A stretch of DNA of 6,350 nucleotides, taken from positions 1 through 6,350 of the forward strand of contig CAZGXM010000097.1 in assembly GCA_964529795.1 (NCBI GenBank). The letters run 5' to 3'. The number at the start of each line of letters is the position of its first letter. Within the stretch, counting starts at the first letter, position 1. Below, in pieces: positions 1 through 6,012 of this stretch. The stretch comes from CAZGXM01 sp964529795 (lineage in GTDB: Bacteria; Bacillota; JADQBR01). A program made the translations under genes and the position numbers. Under the pieces are notes generated by a model that saw only the letters and a list, made by a program, of their open reading frames with translations, ran no database searches and had not been told where the DNA came from.

Positions 1-948
1 AAGTTTTACCGCAACTACCAGGACCGGGTAGGACAGATATTTGGTGTTGAGGACCCGTTAACGCTGGATTCAGCCGATATGATGTACATTCTGAAGAGGT
101 TTGCCGGCATATCCGATAAACTGGTACTTGCTGTCCATTGCGAGGATATGGACGTACAGCGCCGGGTGGTCGCCGACCTGAAGGCTCAGAGTGGCCAGGA
201 AGATACTCTGGCTTTCTTTGCGAAAACCAGCCCCGATTATGTGGAGACGGTTTCTGTTTTAGGTGCTTTGTATTTAAACGAGATTGTGGGTGGTAACATG
301 TACATTGTCCACCAAAGTGCCGGCAGCAGTATGGATTTATTGGAGCAGTTTCCCGGGCTGCGCAATCAATCGGTGACTGTGGAAACCTGCCCGCACTATC
401 TTGCTCTGACGGAAGATGCGTCTTGTGGATTGCTGGCCAAAGTGAATCCGCCAATTCATACGGCGGAAGACAGGGAGAAATTATGGGAAGGTATTCGGAA
501 AGGTATCGTTCAAACAGTTGGGGCGGATAACTGCCCGAATGACAAAAGCAAGAAGTTCAGTAAAGGGACCGGGGTATGGGATACTTTACCCGGTTTTCCC
601 GGTGCGGGAATTATCCTCCCGTTATTAATCAGTGAAGGCTATCACCGGCGGTCAATTCCCCTGGAGACCATTGCAAAAGTCAGCAGTTTCAATGTGGCCA
701 AGGCCCTGAACCTCCCCGGTAAGGGTGATATAAAAATTGGCGCTGACGCTGATTTTGCCATAGTTGATTTGGATTGGGAGCGTACTGTCAAGCCGGAAAT
801 TTTTGGCGCCAGTGATTACTCGGTTTATGACGGCATGAAGCTAAAAGGTTGGCCGGTCTTTACTCTCAGCAGGGGAGAAGTTATTGCCGAAAAAGGGCAG
901 GTAGTGGCAGAAAAGGGAAGAGGGGAGTACTTGAAACGTACAATTTGA
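1..948 (+). CDS. Cyclic amidohydrolase, dihydropyrimidinase/D-hydantoinase-like (5' end outside window)
   Basis: The frame is open from the first base and ends with TGA at 946-948, giving 315 residues. Dihydropyrimidinases and allantoinases are usually 450-480 residues, so roughly the first 150, including the HxH metal motif, lie upstream. Visible family marks, counted from the first codon, are VHCED (His46, metal ligand), IVHQSAG (His104, metal ligand), ETCPHYL near 130, and GADNCPND with Asp176 as the expected catalytic/metal Asp. The C-terminus has GKGDIKIGADADFAIVD and SDYSVYDG...GWPV...RG, which is typical of dihydropyrimidinase/hydantoinase. The Lys of the first codon (KFYRNY) could be the carboxylated metal-bridging Lys, but this cannot be aligned safely. 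The enzyme would be a cytoplasmic di-metal hydrolase opening a cyclic amide (hydantoin, dihydropyrimidine, allantoin or similar); the exact substrate cannot be read. The usual TDHC motif is ADNC here. The ATG codons at 79 and 82 are internal and are not the start. Confidence 0.88.
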   Translation, partial: KFYRNYQDRVGQIFGVEDPLTLDSADMMYILKRFAGISDKLVLAVHCEDMDVQRRVVADLKAQSGQEDTLAFFAKTSPDYVETVSVLGALYLNEIVGGNMYIVHQSAGSSMDLLEQFPGLRNQSVTVETCPHYLALTEDASCGLLAKVNPPIHTAEDREKLWEGIRKGIVQTVGADNCPNDKSKKFSKGTGVWDTLPGFPGAGIILPLLISEGYHRRSIPLETIAKVSSFNVAKALNLPGKGDIKIGADADFAIVDLDWERTVKPEIFGASDYSVYDGMKLKGWPVFTLSRGEVIAEKGQVVAEKGRGEYLKRTI

Positions 949-950
949 AG

Positions 951-982
951 CTGTAATCACCGGAAAAATTGCCCTATTACAG
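951..982 (+). repeat. Short inverted repeat after the amidohydrolase stop
   Basis: CTGTAAT (951-957) and ATTACAG (976-982) are perfect 7-bp inverted arms around an 18-base spacer, three bases after the stop codon. A second, overlapping pairing GCCC (971-974) with GGGC (985-988) is also possible. No T-run follows, so I do not call it a terminator. It may be chance, or a weak RNA structure or operator. Confidence 0.25.
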
Positions 983-1026
983 TCGGGCATGAAATCGGAA
1001 AAGAGCCTGTGATGATTTGATAATAA

Positions 1027-1055
1027 GGAGGCCTCCGGTTTTGGCGGAGGTCTCC
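1027..1055 (+). other. GC-rich hairpin / paired palindromes in the leader of the flavoprotein gene
   Basis: GGAGGCCTCCG (1027-1037) pairs with CGGAGGTCTCC (1045-1055) over 11 positions, with one G-U pair, around the loop GTTTTGG. As DNA, each arm is itself palindromic or nearly so: GGAGGCCTCC is perfect and GGAGGTCTCC has one changed position. The + strand continues GCAGTAAG with no U-tract, so this is not a standard intrinsic terminator for the amidohydrolase. On the - strand the hairpin is followed by TTATTAT, a weak T-rich tail, but no reverse gene is seen nearby. It lies 12 bases before the ribosome binding site of the next gene, which fits an mRNA-processing or stability element, an attenuator, or a twin protein-binding site. 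Confidence 0.5.
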
Positions 1056-1066
1056 GCAGTAAGTTC

Positions 1067-1074
1067 AAGGGGGG
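1067..1074 (+). promoter_or_regulatory. Ribosome binding site that decides the TTG start at 1081
   Basis: AAGGGGGG ends six bases before TTG at 1081. In this frame a stop (TAA, 1060-1062) lies just upstream and no ATG or GTG intervenes, so TTG 1081 is the only reasonable start. The protein then begins at the usual place for its family, with HLFQPIQVG shortly after the N-terminus. Confidence 0.8.
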
Positions 1075-1080
1075 ATTACA

Positions 1081-3039
1081 TTGGCTGCGTTTGCACATCT
1101 TTTTCAGCCAATTCAAGTGGGTTCGGTCAATATTCGCAACAGAATTCTCAGTACGGCGCACGTCACCAATTTTGCCGTGGATGGCTGTCCCAATGAACGT
1201 CATGCTTATTACCTGGCGGAAAAGGCCAAAGGCGGCATCGGTTTGATTGTCATGGAGGCTGCCCGGGTACACCCCACCACTCACCCGGGACCTAAAGCCA
1301 TTGGCGGGTATGACCGTAAAGTTTCAGCGGGTTTTCGCCTGGTAACCGAGATGGTACACCGGCATGGGGCGAAAATATTTTTACAGCTTCTGCACATGGG
1401 AAGACAGACTGTCAGTACAGAGAGCGAGCAGCCTCTGTGGGCTCCTTCAGCCATCCCCTGTCCGACCAAGAAAGAAATTCCCCATGCCATGATCAGAGAA
1501 GAAATCAAAGAGGTTGTGGACGGGTTTGCCTTTGCGGCAAAACTGGCAAAAGATGTAGGTTTTGACGGTGTGGAAATTCACGGGGCCCACGGCTATCTTA
1601 TTCAACAGTTTATGTCTCCGTTCAGCAACAAGCGGACGGACGAGTACGGGGGGTCCCTGGATAACAGGTTACGTTTTGCTTTTGAGGTTATAGATGCAGT
1701 CAGGGGCGCCGCCGGTCCGGATTTTGCGGTGGGAATGCGTTTGAGCGGCGATGAGTTTACCGACGGGGGTCTCACCCTGGATGATATGCAGGTAATTGCC
1801 CCCATGCTCGCACAGACGGGAAAGCTTGACTATTTTTCCATTAGCCAATGCAACTACAACGGGATAAGCTTTGCCACCATGATCCCGGATATGCACTTTC
1901 CGTTTGCCCCGTTTGTTTATTTGGCTGCAGGCATTAAGCAGGTAGTACCGGATATACCCGTTTTTACGGTTGCGAGAATTATTGACCCGCACCAGGCCAA
2001 TCAGATTATTGCCGACCACCAGGCTGATATGATTGGCATGACCAGGGCGACAATTTGTGACCCTGAGCTGCCTAATAAGGCCAAAGAAGGCCTTGAGGAG
2101 GAAATTCGCAATTGTATCGGCTGCAATCAAGGTTGCGTGGGCAGAATGCACAATGGTTTTGCCCTCAGCTGCTTGCAAAATCCCACGGTTGGCAAAGAAA
2201 AAGAATTGGGTTTGGGTAAGCTGACCAGGGCAGCGGACAGTAAAAAAGTGGTGGTCATCGGCGGCGGCCCCGCCGGGATGGAAGCGGCACGGGTGGCAAA
2301 AATGCGGGGGCATCAGGTGGTCTTAATGGAAAAGGAGCCTGAATTGGGCGGCCAGGTACGGGCGGCGGCAAATGTTCCCTGCCGTCAGGAATTTGGGGGT
2401 ATATCTCGATATCTCAGCATGGAACTGTCGCGTTTGGGCGTAGATGTAAGGCTGAATACAACCGCTACCGAAGAAGCAGTCCTAAACGAACAGCCGGACG
2501 CGGTGATAATTGCCACCGGGTCGGAGCCTGTGGTACCTCAATTTACGGGCTTCGGGGATGTTCAGGTAACCACGGCCAAAGACGTGGCACTGGGGAATGT
2601 TGAGCCGGGAGACAGGGTTTTGGTGCTTGATGAGGACGGGCATTATCGTGCGACCAGTATTGCGGAGCATTTGGCAAGCATGGGTAAAACAGTGGAAATT
2701 ATTACTCCCAGGGCCATGGAGGGTGCGGAAATTGTCCAGATCAGTTGGATCACCCAGCATCAGAGGCTGCGGAATTTGGGGGTAGCTATTACAACCGGAG
2801 CGAAAATAAGCTCCGTAAATGGTAAAACTGTCACCCTGGAGGATGTTTACAGTGGTGAGCAGTGGCAGGTAGAAGACGTTGATACTGTTGTTATAGCTGG
2901 TCAGAGAGAAGCGGCAGATGAATTGGTTCCTGCTTTGAAGGGAAAAGTTTCGGAACTATATTCCGCAGGTGACTGTGTCGCGCCGCGGCATGCGCTTGAG
3001 GCTATTAGAGAAGGGCATTTACTTGGACGTAAAATTTAA
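1081..3039 (+). CDS. Iron-sulfur flavoprotein of the trimethylamine dehydrogenase / dienoyl-CoA reductase (old yellow enzyme) family
   Basis: 652 residues, the normal length for three-domain members. Residues about 5-335 form the FMN-binding TIM barrel, with LFQPIQVG, NRILSTAHV (20-28) and HGAHGYLIQQF (167-177; His170 and Tyr172 are the likely active-site pair), then NKRTDEYGGSLDNRLRF. A 4Fe-4S site follows: Cys345-x2-Cys348-x3-Cys352-x11-Cys364. Residues 388-425 form the FAD/ADP fold (VVIGGGPAGMEAARVAKMRG). The second dinucleotide fold at about 511-545 reads VLVLDEDGHYRATSIAEHLA and has no GxGxxG, unlike NADPH-dependent FadH and like trimethylamine dehydrogenase, whose acceptor is ETF. Val28 stands where trimethylamine dehydrogenase has Cys30, so FMN should be non-covalent. 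The aromatic amine-binding residue at about position 60 is not conserved, so trimethylamine is an unlikely substrate. N-methylproline (stachydrine) demethylase-like or enoate reductase-like activity is possible. Expected to be cytoplasmic. The next gene follows after 16 bases, so co-transcription is very likely. Family is certain; substrate is unknown. Confidence 0.93.
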   Translation: MAAFAHLFQPIQVGSVNIRNRILSTAHVTNFAVDGCPNERHAYYLAEKAKGGIGLIVMEAARVHPTTHPGPKAIGGYDRKVSAGFRLVTEMVHRHGAKIFLQLLHMGRQTVSTESEQPLWAPSAIPCPTKKEIPHAMIREEIKEVVDGFAFAAKLAKDVGFDGVEIHGAHGYLIQQFMSPFSNKRTDEYGGSLDNRLRFAFEVIDAVRGAAGPDFAVGMRLSGDEFTDGGLTLDDMQVIAPMLAQTGKLDYFSISQCNYNGISFATMIPDMHFPFAPFVYLAAGIKQVVPDIPVFTVARIIDPHQANQIIADHQADMIGMTRATICDPELPNKAKEGLEEEIRNCIGCNQGCVGRMHNGFALSCLQNPTVGKEKELGLGKLTRAADSKKVVVIGGGPAGMEAARVAKMRGHQVVLMEKEPELGGQVRAAANVPCRQEFGGISRYLSMELSRLGVDVRLNTTATEEAVLNEQPDAVIIATGSEPVVPQFTGFGDVQVTTAKDVALGNVEPGDRVLVLDEDGHYRATSIAEHLASMGKTVEIITPRAMEGAEIVQISWITQHQRLRNLGVAITTGAKISSVNGKTVTLEDVYSGEQWQVEDVDTVVIAGQREAADELVPALKGKVSELYSAGDCVAPRHALEAIREGHLLGRKI

Positions 3040-3043
3040 ATTT

Positions 3044-3052
3044 GGGTGTGAG
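3044..3052 (+). promoter_or_regulatory. Weak ribosome binding site for the glycine-rich protein
   Basis: GGGTGTGAG ends three bases before ATG 3056 and is only a partial anti-Shine-Dalgarno match. An in-frame ATG at 2969 exists but lies inside the end of the flavoprotein gene and would overlap it by 71 bases with an Arg/Lys-rich extension. Starting at 3056 leaves a normal 16-base gap, and translational coupling to the preceding gene would compensate for the weak site. Confidence 0.5.
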
Positions 3053-3055
3053 ATC

Positions 3056-3880
3056 ATGAAAGTACAAATTACCTTGACAGTGGCTGAAGCCAAAAAGTTG
3101 ATTGCCAAGGGTGTTGCTGCTCTCCCGGAAGTCCAGGAGGCGAAACAGAACGGTAAGCTCTTTTTTAAAGGAGGCACAACAGCTTCAGCTGCCAGTGAAG
3201 AACTGGTAGGAATGCCTCTGAAAATATCCGGACGCATCTCACCGCGTGGCGGTAAGACAGGCGGCAAGGAGGTTAAAGAGGGTCATAACCTGCTTTTTTC
3301 CAATGGGCAGGGCGAATATGTGGATCATCGACTTAAAGAGGTGGTAGCCGGGTTGGGAAAGGGAGACGTTGTGATAATTGGCGCCAATGCAGTTGACCAC
3401 CGGGGAGAGGCGGCAATGATGGTTGGGGGCTCTCTCGGAGGGCCTCCGGGTGAAGTACTGGTTGGCCTTCTTGCCGGTGGGGCAACGGTGCTGGTGGTTG
3501 CCGGTTTTGAAAAACTGATACCCGGCACCATTTCTGAGGCAGTAGCAGCTTGCGGTAGAAAGAAAATTGATTTGGCCATGGGAATGGCAGTTGGACTTGT
3601 TCCCATTCCGGGGCGATTAATTAATGAAGCGGCGGCCTTGGAAATTTTGACAGGTGTGAAATGCACGGTAATCGGCATGGGTGGTGTATTCGGGGCGGAG
3701 GGCGCCACAACGATGGTGGTTGACGGAACCGCTCAACAGGTGGAGCAAGTATTGGCGATCGTAGAACAGCTAAAAGGTGCCAACACTGCGGGACTGGCGG
3801 AAAGTTTCCCGGAATGCTCCCGGGGCAGTAATAAATGCAAAGACCATTATGGGTGCCTTTATTCCAAGGGTTTATGGTGA
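3056..3880 (+). CDS. Protein of unknown function, glycine-rich, with a C-terminal Cys-x6-Cys-x5-Cys motif
   Basis: 274 residues with no signal peptide. I do not recognise a named family. The N-terminal third has helical AEAKKLIAKGVAALPEVQEA, then a glycine turn FFKGGTTASAASEEL (37-50) that resembles a ligand-binding loop. The centre alternates strands and glycine turns: DVVIIGANAVDHRGEAA (104-120), VGGSLGGPPGEVLVGLLAGG (123-142), VLVVAGFEKLIPGTISEA (145-162). The last part has GMGGVFGAEGATTMVVDGT (207-225). The 'VAGFEKLIP' segment after a beta-strand recalls LUD/NagB-type CoA-transferase folds, but this is a weak impression. The tail carries Cys254, Cys261 and Cys267 in a compact motif that could bind metal or an Fe-S cluster or form a redox site. 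It is 16 bases after the flavoprotein gene and 87 before the membrane oxidoreductase, so a part in the same pathway is likely, as an accessory, substrate-binding or electron-transfer partner. Real gene: very likely. Function: unknown. Confidence 0.85.
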   Translation: MKVQITLTVAEAKKLIAKGVAALPEVQEAKQNGKLFFKGGTTASAASEELVGMPLKISGRISPRGGKTGGKEVKEGHNLLFSNGQGEYVDHRLKEVVAGLGKGDVVIIGANAVDHRGEAAMMVGGSLGGPPGEVLVGLLAGGATVLVVAGFEKLIPGTISEAVAACGRKKIDLAMGMAVGLVPIPGRLINEAAALEILTGVKCTVIGMGGVFGAEGATTMVVDGTAQQVEQVLAIVEQLKGANTAGLAESFPECSRGSNKCKDHYGCLYSKGLW

Positions 3881-3951
3881 AGTAAAGATTTCATAATAAA
3901 TTCAACTCCGCTAACGGGGGATCGGGTATTTTCAGTTAAAGCAGTGCTTGT

Positions 3952-3960
3952 AAAGGGGGA
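3952..3960 (+). promoter_or_regulatory. Ribosome binding site that decides the GTG start at 3968
   Basis: AAAGGGGGA ends seven bases before GTG 3968; an overlapping GGAAGG (3958-3963) is closer. An earlier in-frame GTG at 3944 has no Shine-Dalgarno before it (TTCAGTTAAAGCA). The protein from 3968 begins MPTREIYWNV, which leads directly into the first membrane segment as in related proteins. The 87-base stretch before the gene shows no clear promoter or terminator. Confidence 0.75.
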
Positions 3961-3967
3961 AGGCAGG

Positions 3968-5962
3968 GTGCCAACCAGGGAAATCTACTGGAACGTAAGC
4001 AATCATTTTCCTGTGTATTTGTTCGCGGTAGCAGCAATGGCAGTTGCCTTATGGGGAGTCTGGCGTTATGCCAGGTGGTGGAGAGAAGGGCAGCAGGTCA
4101 AAAGATTTGACCAATTGGGAACCCGTCTTAAAGGTTTATGGGAATATGCGGGTCTTCAACGTAAGATACTGCGGGATAAACTTGTGGGTACGGGACACCT
4201 GGGATTGTTTATAGGATTTCTTGTTCTTTTTACCGGTACGCTGATAGTGGCTGTTCAGGCTGATTTAGGGTTAAAGTTGCTGTCCGGTAATTTCTATTTA
4301 GTATTTTCACTGGTTTTGGACCTGGCGGGCTTAGCTGCCTTGATTGGGATTGGTGTGCTTGCTTATAACCGCTACTTTATTGGTCCTGACCGGGTACAGC
4401 CCAATTTAAGCGAGGATGCTGCCGGCTTGGTATTAATTGCAGTGATTCTGCTTACCGGTTTTTTAGCCGAAGGATTAAGAATTGCGGCAACCGCTGATCC
4501 ATGGGCGGCATGGTCGCCTGTGGGATGGCTGGTTTCCCTGCCGTTTGCTGCCTTTCCGGAAACCACTATTAAAACGATACATTCCGTTTCCTGGTGGTTG
4601 CACATGCTAACTGCTTTTGGCTTTATTGCCTATCTTCCCTTCTCAAAATTGTTTCATCTCATGACAGCGCCCGTTAATATATTCTTTCGCCCGTTGGAAC
4701 CTGCAGGACGCCTGTCCAACATGGATCTGGGTACCACGCACCGGATGTATGGGGCAGGCAGCCCCGAAGGTTTTAGCTGGAAGCACCTGTTGGAACTCTC
4801 CGCATGCACACGCTGCGGTCGTTGTGAAAGCAATTGCCCGGTTTTCCTCAGCGGCAAACCCTATTCACCCAAGGTCATGACCCAAGACTTGAAAGGGTAT
4901 CTGACAAAAACCAACACGTTTCCGGTCGGTCAGCGTCTTGGAGAGATTGCCGCAGCATCAGAAAGCCCTATGCTTGGCGGAGCCGTTGACAAGGAAGCTG
5001 TTTGGGCCTGTACTACTTGTCTTTCCTGCGAGGAGCAGTGTCCGGTGTTGGTGGAACATACCAGGCGAACCATTGATATGCGGCGTTACCTGGTATTGAA
5101 TGAGAGTGATTTCCCCGGGGAAGTAAGAAAAGTATTCCGCAACTTGGAAAAGCAGGGTAATCCCTGGGGCGAGTGGAGAGGGTCTCGGGCAGACTGGGCT
5201 GACGGACTTAATGTACAAACGTTGAATAATGACGGCAAAGCAGATTTTTTGTACTGGGTAGGATGTGCCGGGGCTTTTGATGAACGCAATCGCAAAGTAG
5301 CACAGGCCTTTATCAAAGTGATGCAGACCGCCGGGGTTTCTTTTGGCATCCTTGGTGCGGAGGAGCAGTGCTGCGGGGACCTGGCGCGCCGCACCGGGAA
5401 TGAATACGTATTTCAAGAACTGGCACGTAAAAATGTAAATGTCTTAAATAAGTACGGCGTGACAAAGATTGCAACCACTTGCCCCCATTGCTACCAGGTA
5501 TTAAAACACGATTACAGCCAACTGGGTATGAATCTTACTGTTTTACACCATACCGAATTAATCCGCAGTTTGATTGATGAGGGTAAAATAGCCCTGAATG
5601 GGAAAATGGCCCAAGGCATAACGTATCACGATTCGTGTTACCTGGGTAGATACAATGGTATTTACCGGGCGCCGCGGGAACTATTGTCTTTATTGGGTCA
5701 AGAAGACCTTATCGAGCTTGACCGGTCACGGGAGAACAGTTTCTGCTGCGGTGCAGGTGGGGGGAGAATGTGGATGGAAGAAGGTTCCGGTACCAGGATA
5801 AACACTATGCGGGTGGACCAGATTGTGGATTCACAGGCTGAAATAGTCGGCACTGCCTGTCCATTTTGCTTAATCATGTTGGATGACGGCATTAAATTTA
5901 AACAAGTGGAAGGGAAGCTGGTAGCTTTGGATGTAGTGGAAATGATTGCAAGACAGTTATGA
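3968..5962 (+). CDS. Membrane-bound heterodisulfide reductase-like Fe-S oxidoreductase with cytochrome b domain (EMO/DUF224 type)
   Basis: 664 residues from GTG 3968. Residues 1-240 are a NarI/DsrM/HdrE-like membrane domain with hydrophobic segments at about 13-32, 78-97, 108-132, 151-170 and 204-225, plus a possible one at 185-196. His77, His205, His212 and His230 are the candidate heme b ligands. Two 4Fe-4S motifs follow: Cys280-x2-Cys283-x2-Cys286-x3-Cys290-Pro and Cys348-x2-Cys351-x2-Cys354-x3-Cys358-Pro. Then come two CCG domains: Cys433...Cys468-Cys469...Cys505-x2-Cys508 and Cys557...Cys593-Cys594...Cys631-x2-Cys634. Every expected ligand is present. Known relatives are HdrD/HdrE of methanogens, DsrMK of sulfate reducers and the ETF:(methyl)menaquinone oxidoreductase of syntrophic fatty-acid oxidisers; the HdrE-HdrD fusion order matches the last. 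The inferred role is transfer of electrons from a soluble carrier (ETF or the upstream flavoprotein) through Fe-S centres and heme b to menaquinone, or the reverse. No etfA or etfB is in the window, so the donor is not proven. Confidence 0.9.
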   Translation: MPTREIYWNVSNHFPVYLFAVAAMAVALWGVWRYARWWREGQQVKRFDQLGTRLKGLWEYAGLQRKILRDKLVGTGHLGLFIGFLVLFTGTLIVAVQADLGLKLLSGNFYLVFSLVLDLAGLAALIGIGVLAYNRYFIGPDRVQPNLSEDAAGLVLIAVILLTGFLAEGLRIAATADPWAAWSPVGWLVSLPFAAFPETTIKTIHSVSWWLHMLTAFGFIAYLPFSKLFHLMTAPVNIFFRPLEPAGRLSNMDLGTTHRMYGAGSPEGFSWKHLLELSACTRCGRCESNCPVFLSGKPYSPKVMTQDLKGYLTKTNTFPVGQRLGEIAAASESPMLGGAVDKEAVWACTTCLSCEEQCPVLVEHTRRTIDMRRYLVLNESDFPGEVRKVFRNLEKQGNPWGEWRGSRADWADGLNVQTLNNDGKADFLYWVGCAGAFDERNRKVAQAFIKVMQTAGVSFGILGAEEQCCGDLARRTGNEYVFQELARKNVNVLNKYGVTKIATTCPHCYQVLKHDYSQLGMNLTVLHHTELIRSLIDEGKIALNGKMAQGITYHDSCYLGRYNGIYRAPRELLSLLGQEDLIELDRSRENSFCCGAGGGRMWMEEGSGTRINTMRVDQIVDSQAEIVGTACPFCLIMLDDGIKFKQVEGKLVALDVVEMIARQL

Positions 5963-5968
5963 TGTATG

Positions 5969-6012
5969 TTCCGATAGTTCTTTTGAACCTCTGAAGGAAG
6001 GTAATTTTTTTT
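5969..6012 (+). terminator. Weak possible terminator just after the oxidoreductase gene
   Basis: GTTC (5977-5980) and GAAC (5985-5988) close a TTTT loop. TTCC (5969-5972) and GGAA (5996-5999) can pair outside them, and a run of eight T lies at 6005-6012. The stem is short and interrupted, and five bases separate it from the T-run, so termination would be weak at best. The alternative is that GAAGGAAGG here is a ribosome binding site for the small frame starting at 6011. Confidence 0.25.

Noticed and set aside
1025..1103. AAGGAGG followed by TTG 1041 as the start of a leader peptide
   Set aside because: The frame runs out of phase into the flavoprotein gene without recognisable features, and the Shine-Dalgarno-like bases are buried in the hairpin.
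841..1284. Reverse-strand open frame of 147 codons spanning the amidohydrolase end and flavoprotein start
   Set aside because: It overlaps two well-supported genes antisense and its product has no recognisable features. The hairpin within it better explains the intergenic part.
1669..2313. Reverse-strand open frame of 214 codons inside the flavoprotein gene
   Set aside because: It is fully antisense to a gene with unmistakable family motifs, its translation shows no recognisable domain, and it has no supporting context.
2969..3055. Earlier ATG for the glycine-rich protein
   Set aside because: It lies within the flavoprotein's conserved C-terminus, and the added 29 residues look like a frame-shifted reading. 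ATG 3056 gives a normal gap.
3944..3967. Earlier GTG for the membrane oxidoreductase
   Set aside because: No ribosome binding site precedes it, and the purine-rich AAAGGGGGA lies after it and correctly placed for GTG 3968.
4958..5416. Reverse-strand open frames over the Fe-S part of the oxidoreductase
   Set aside because: They are shadows of the strongly supported forward gene, with low-complexity Ser/Pro-rich translations.
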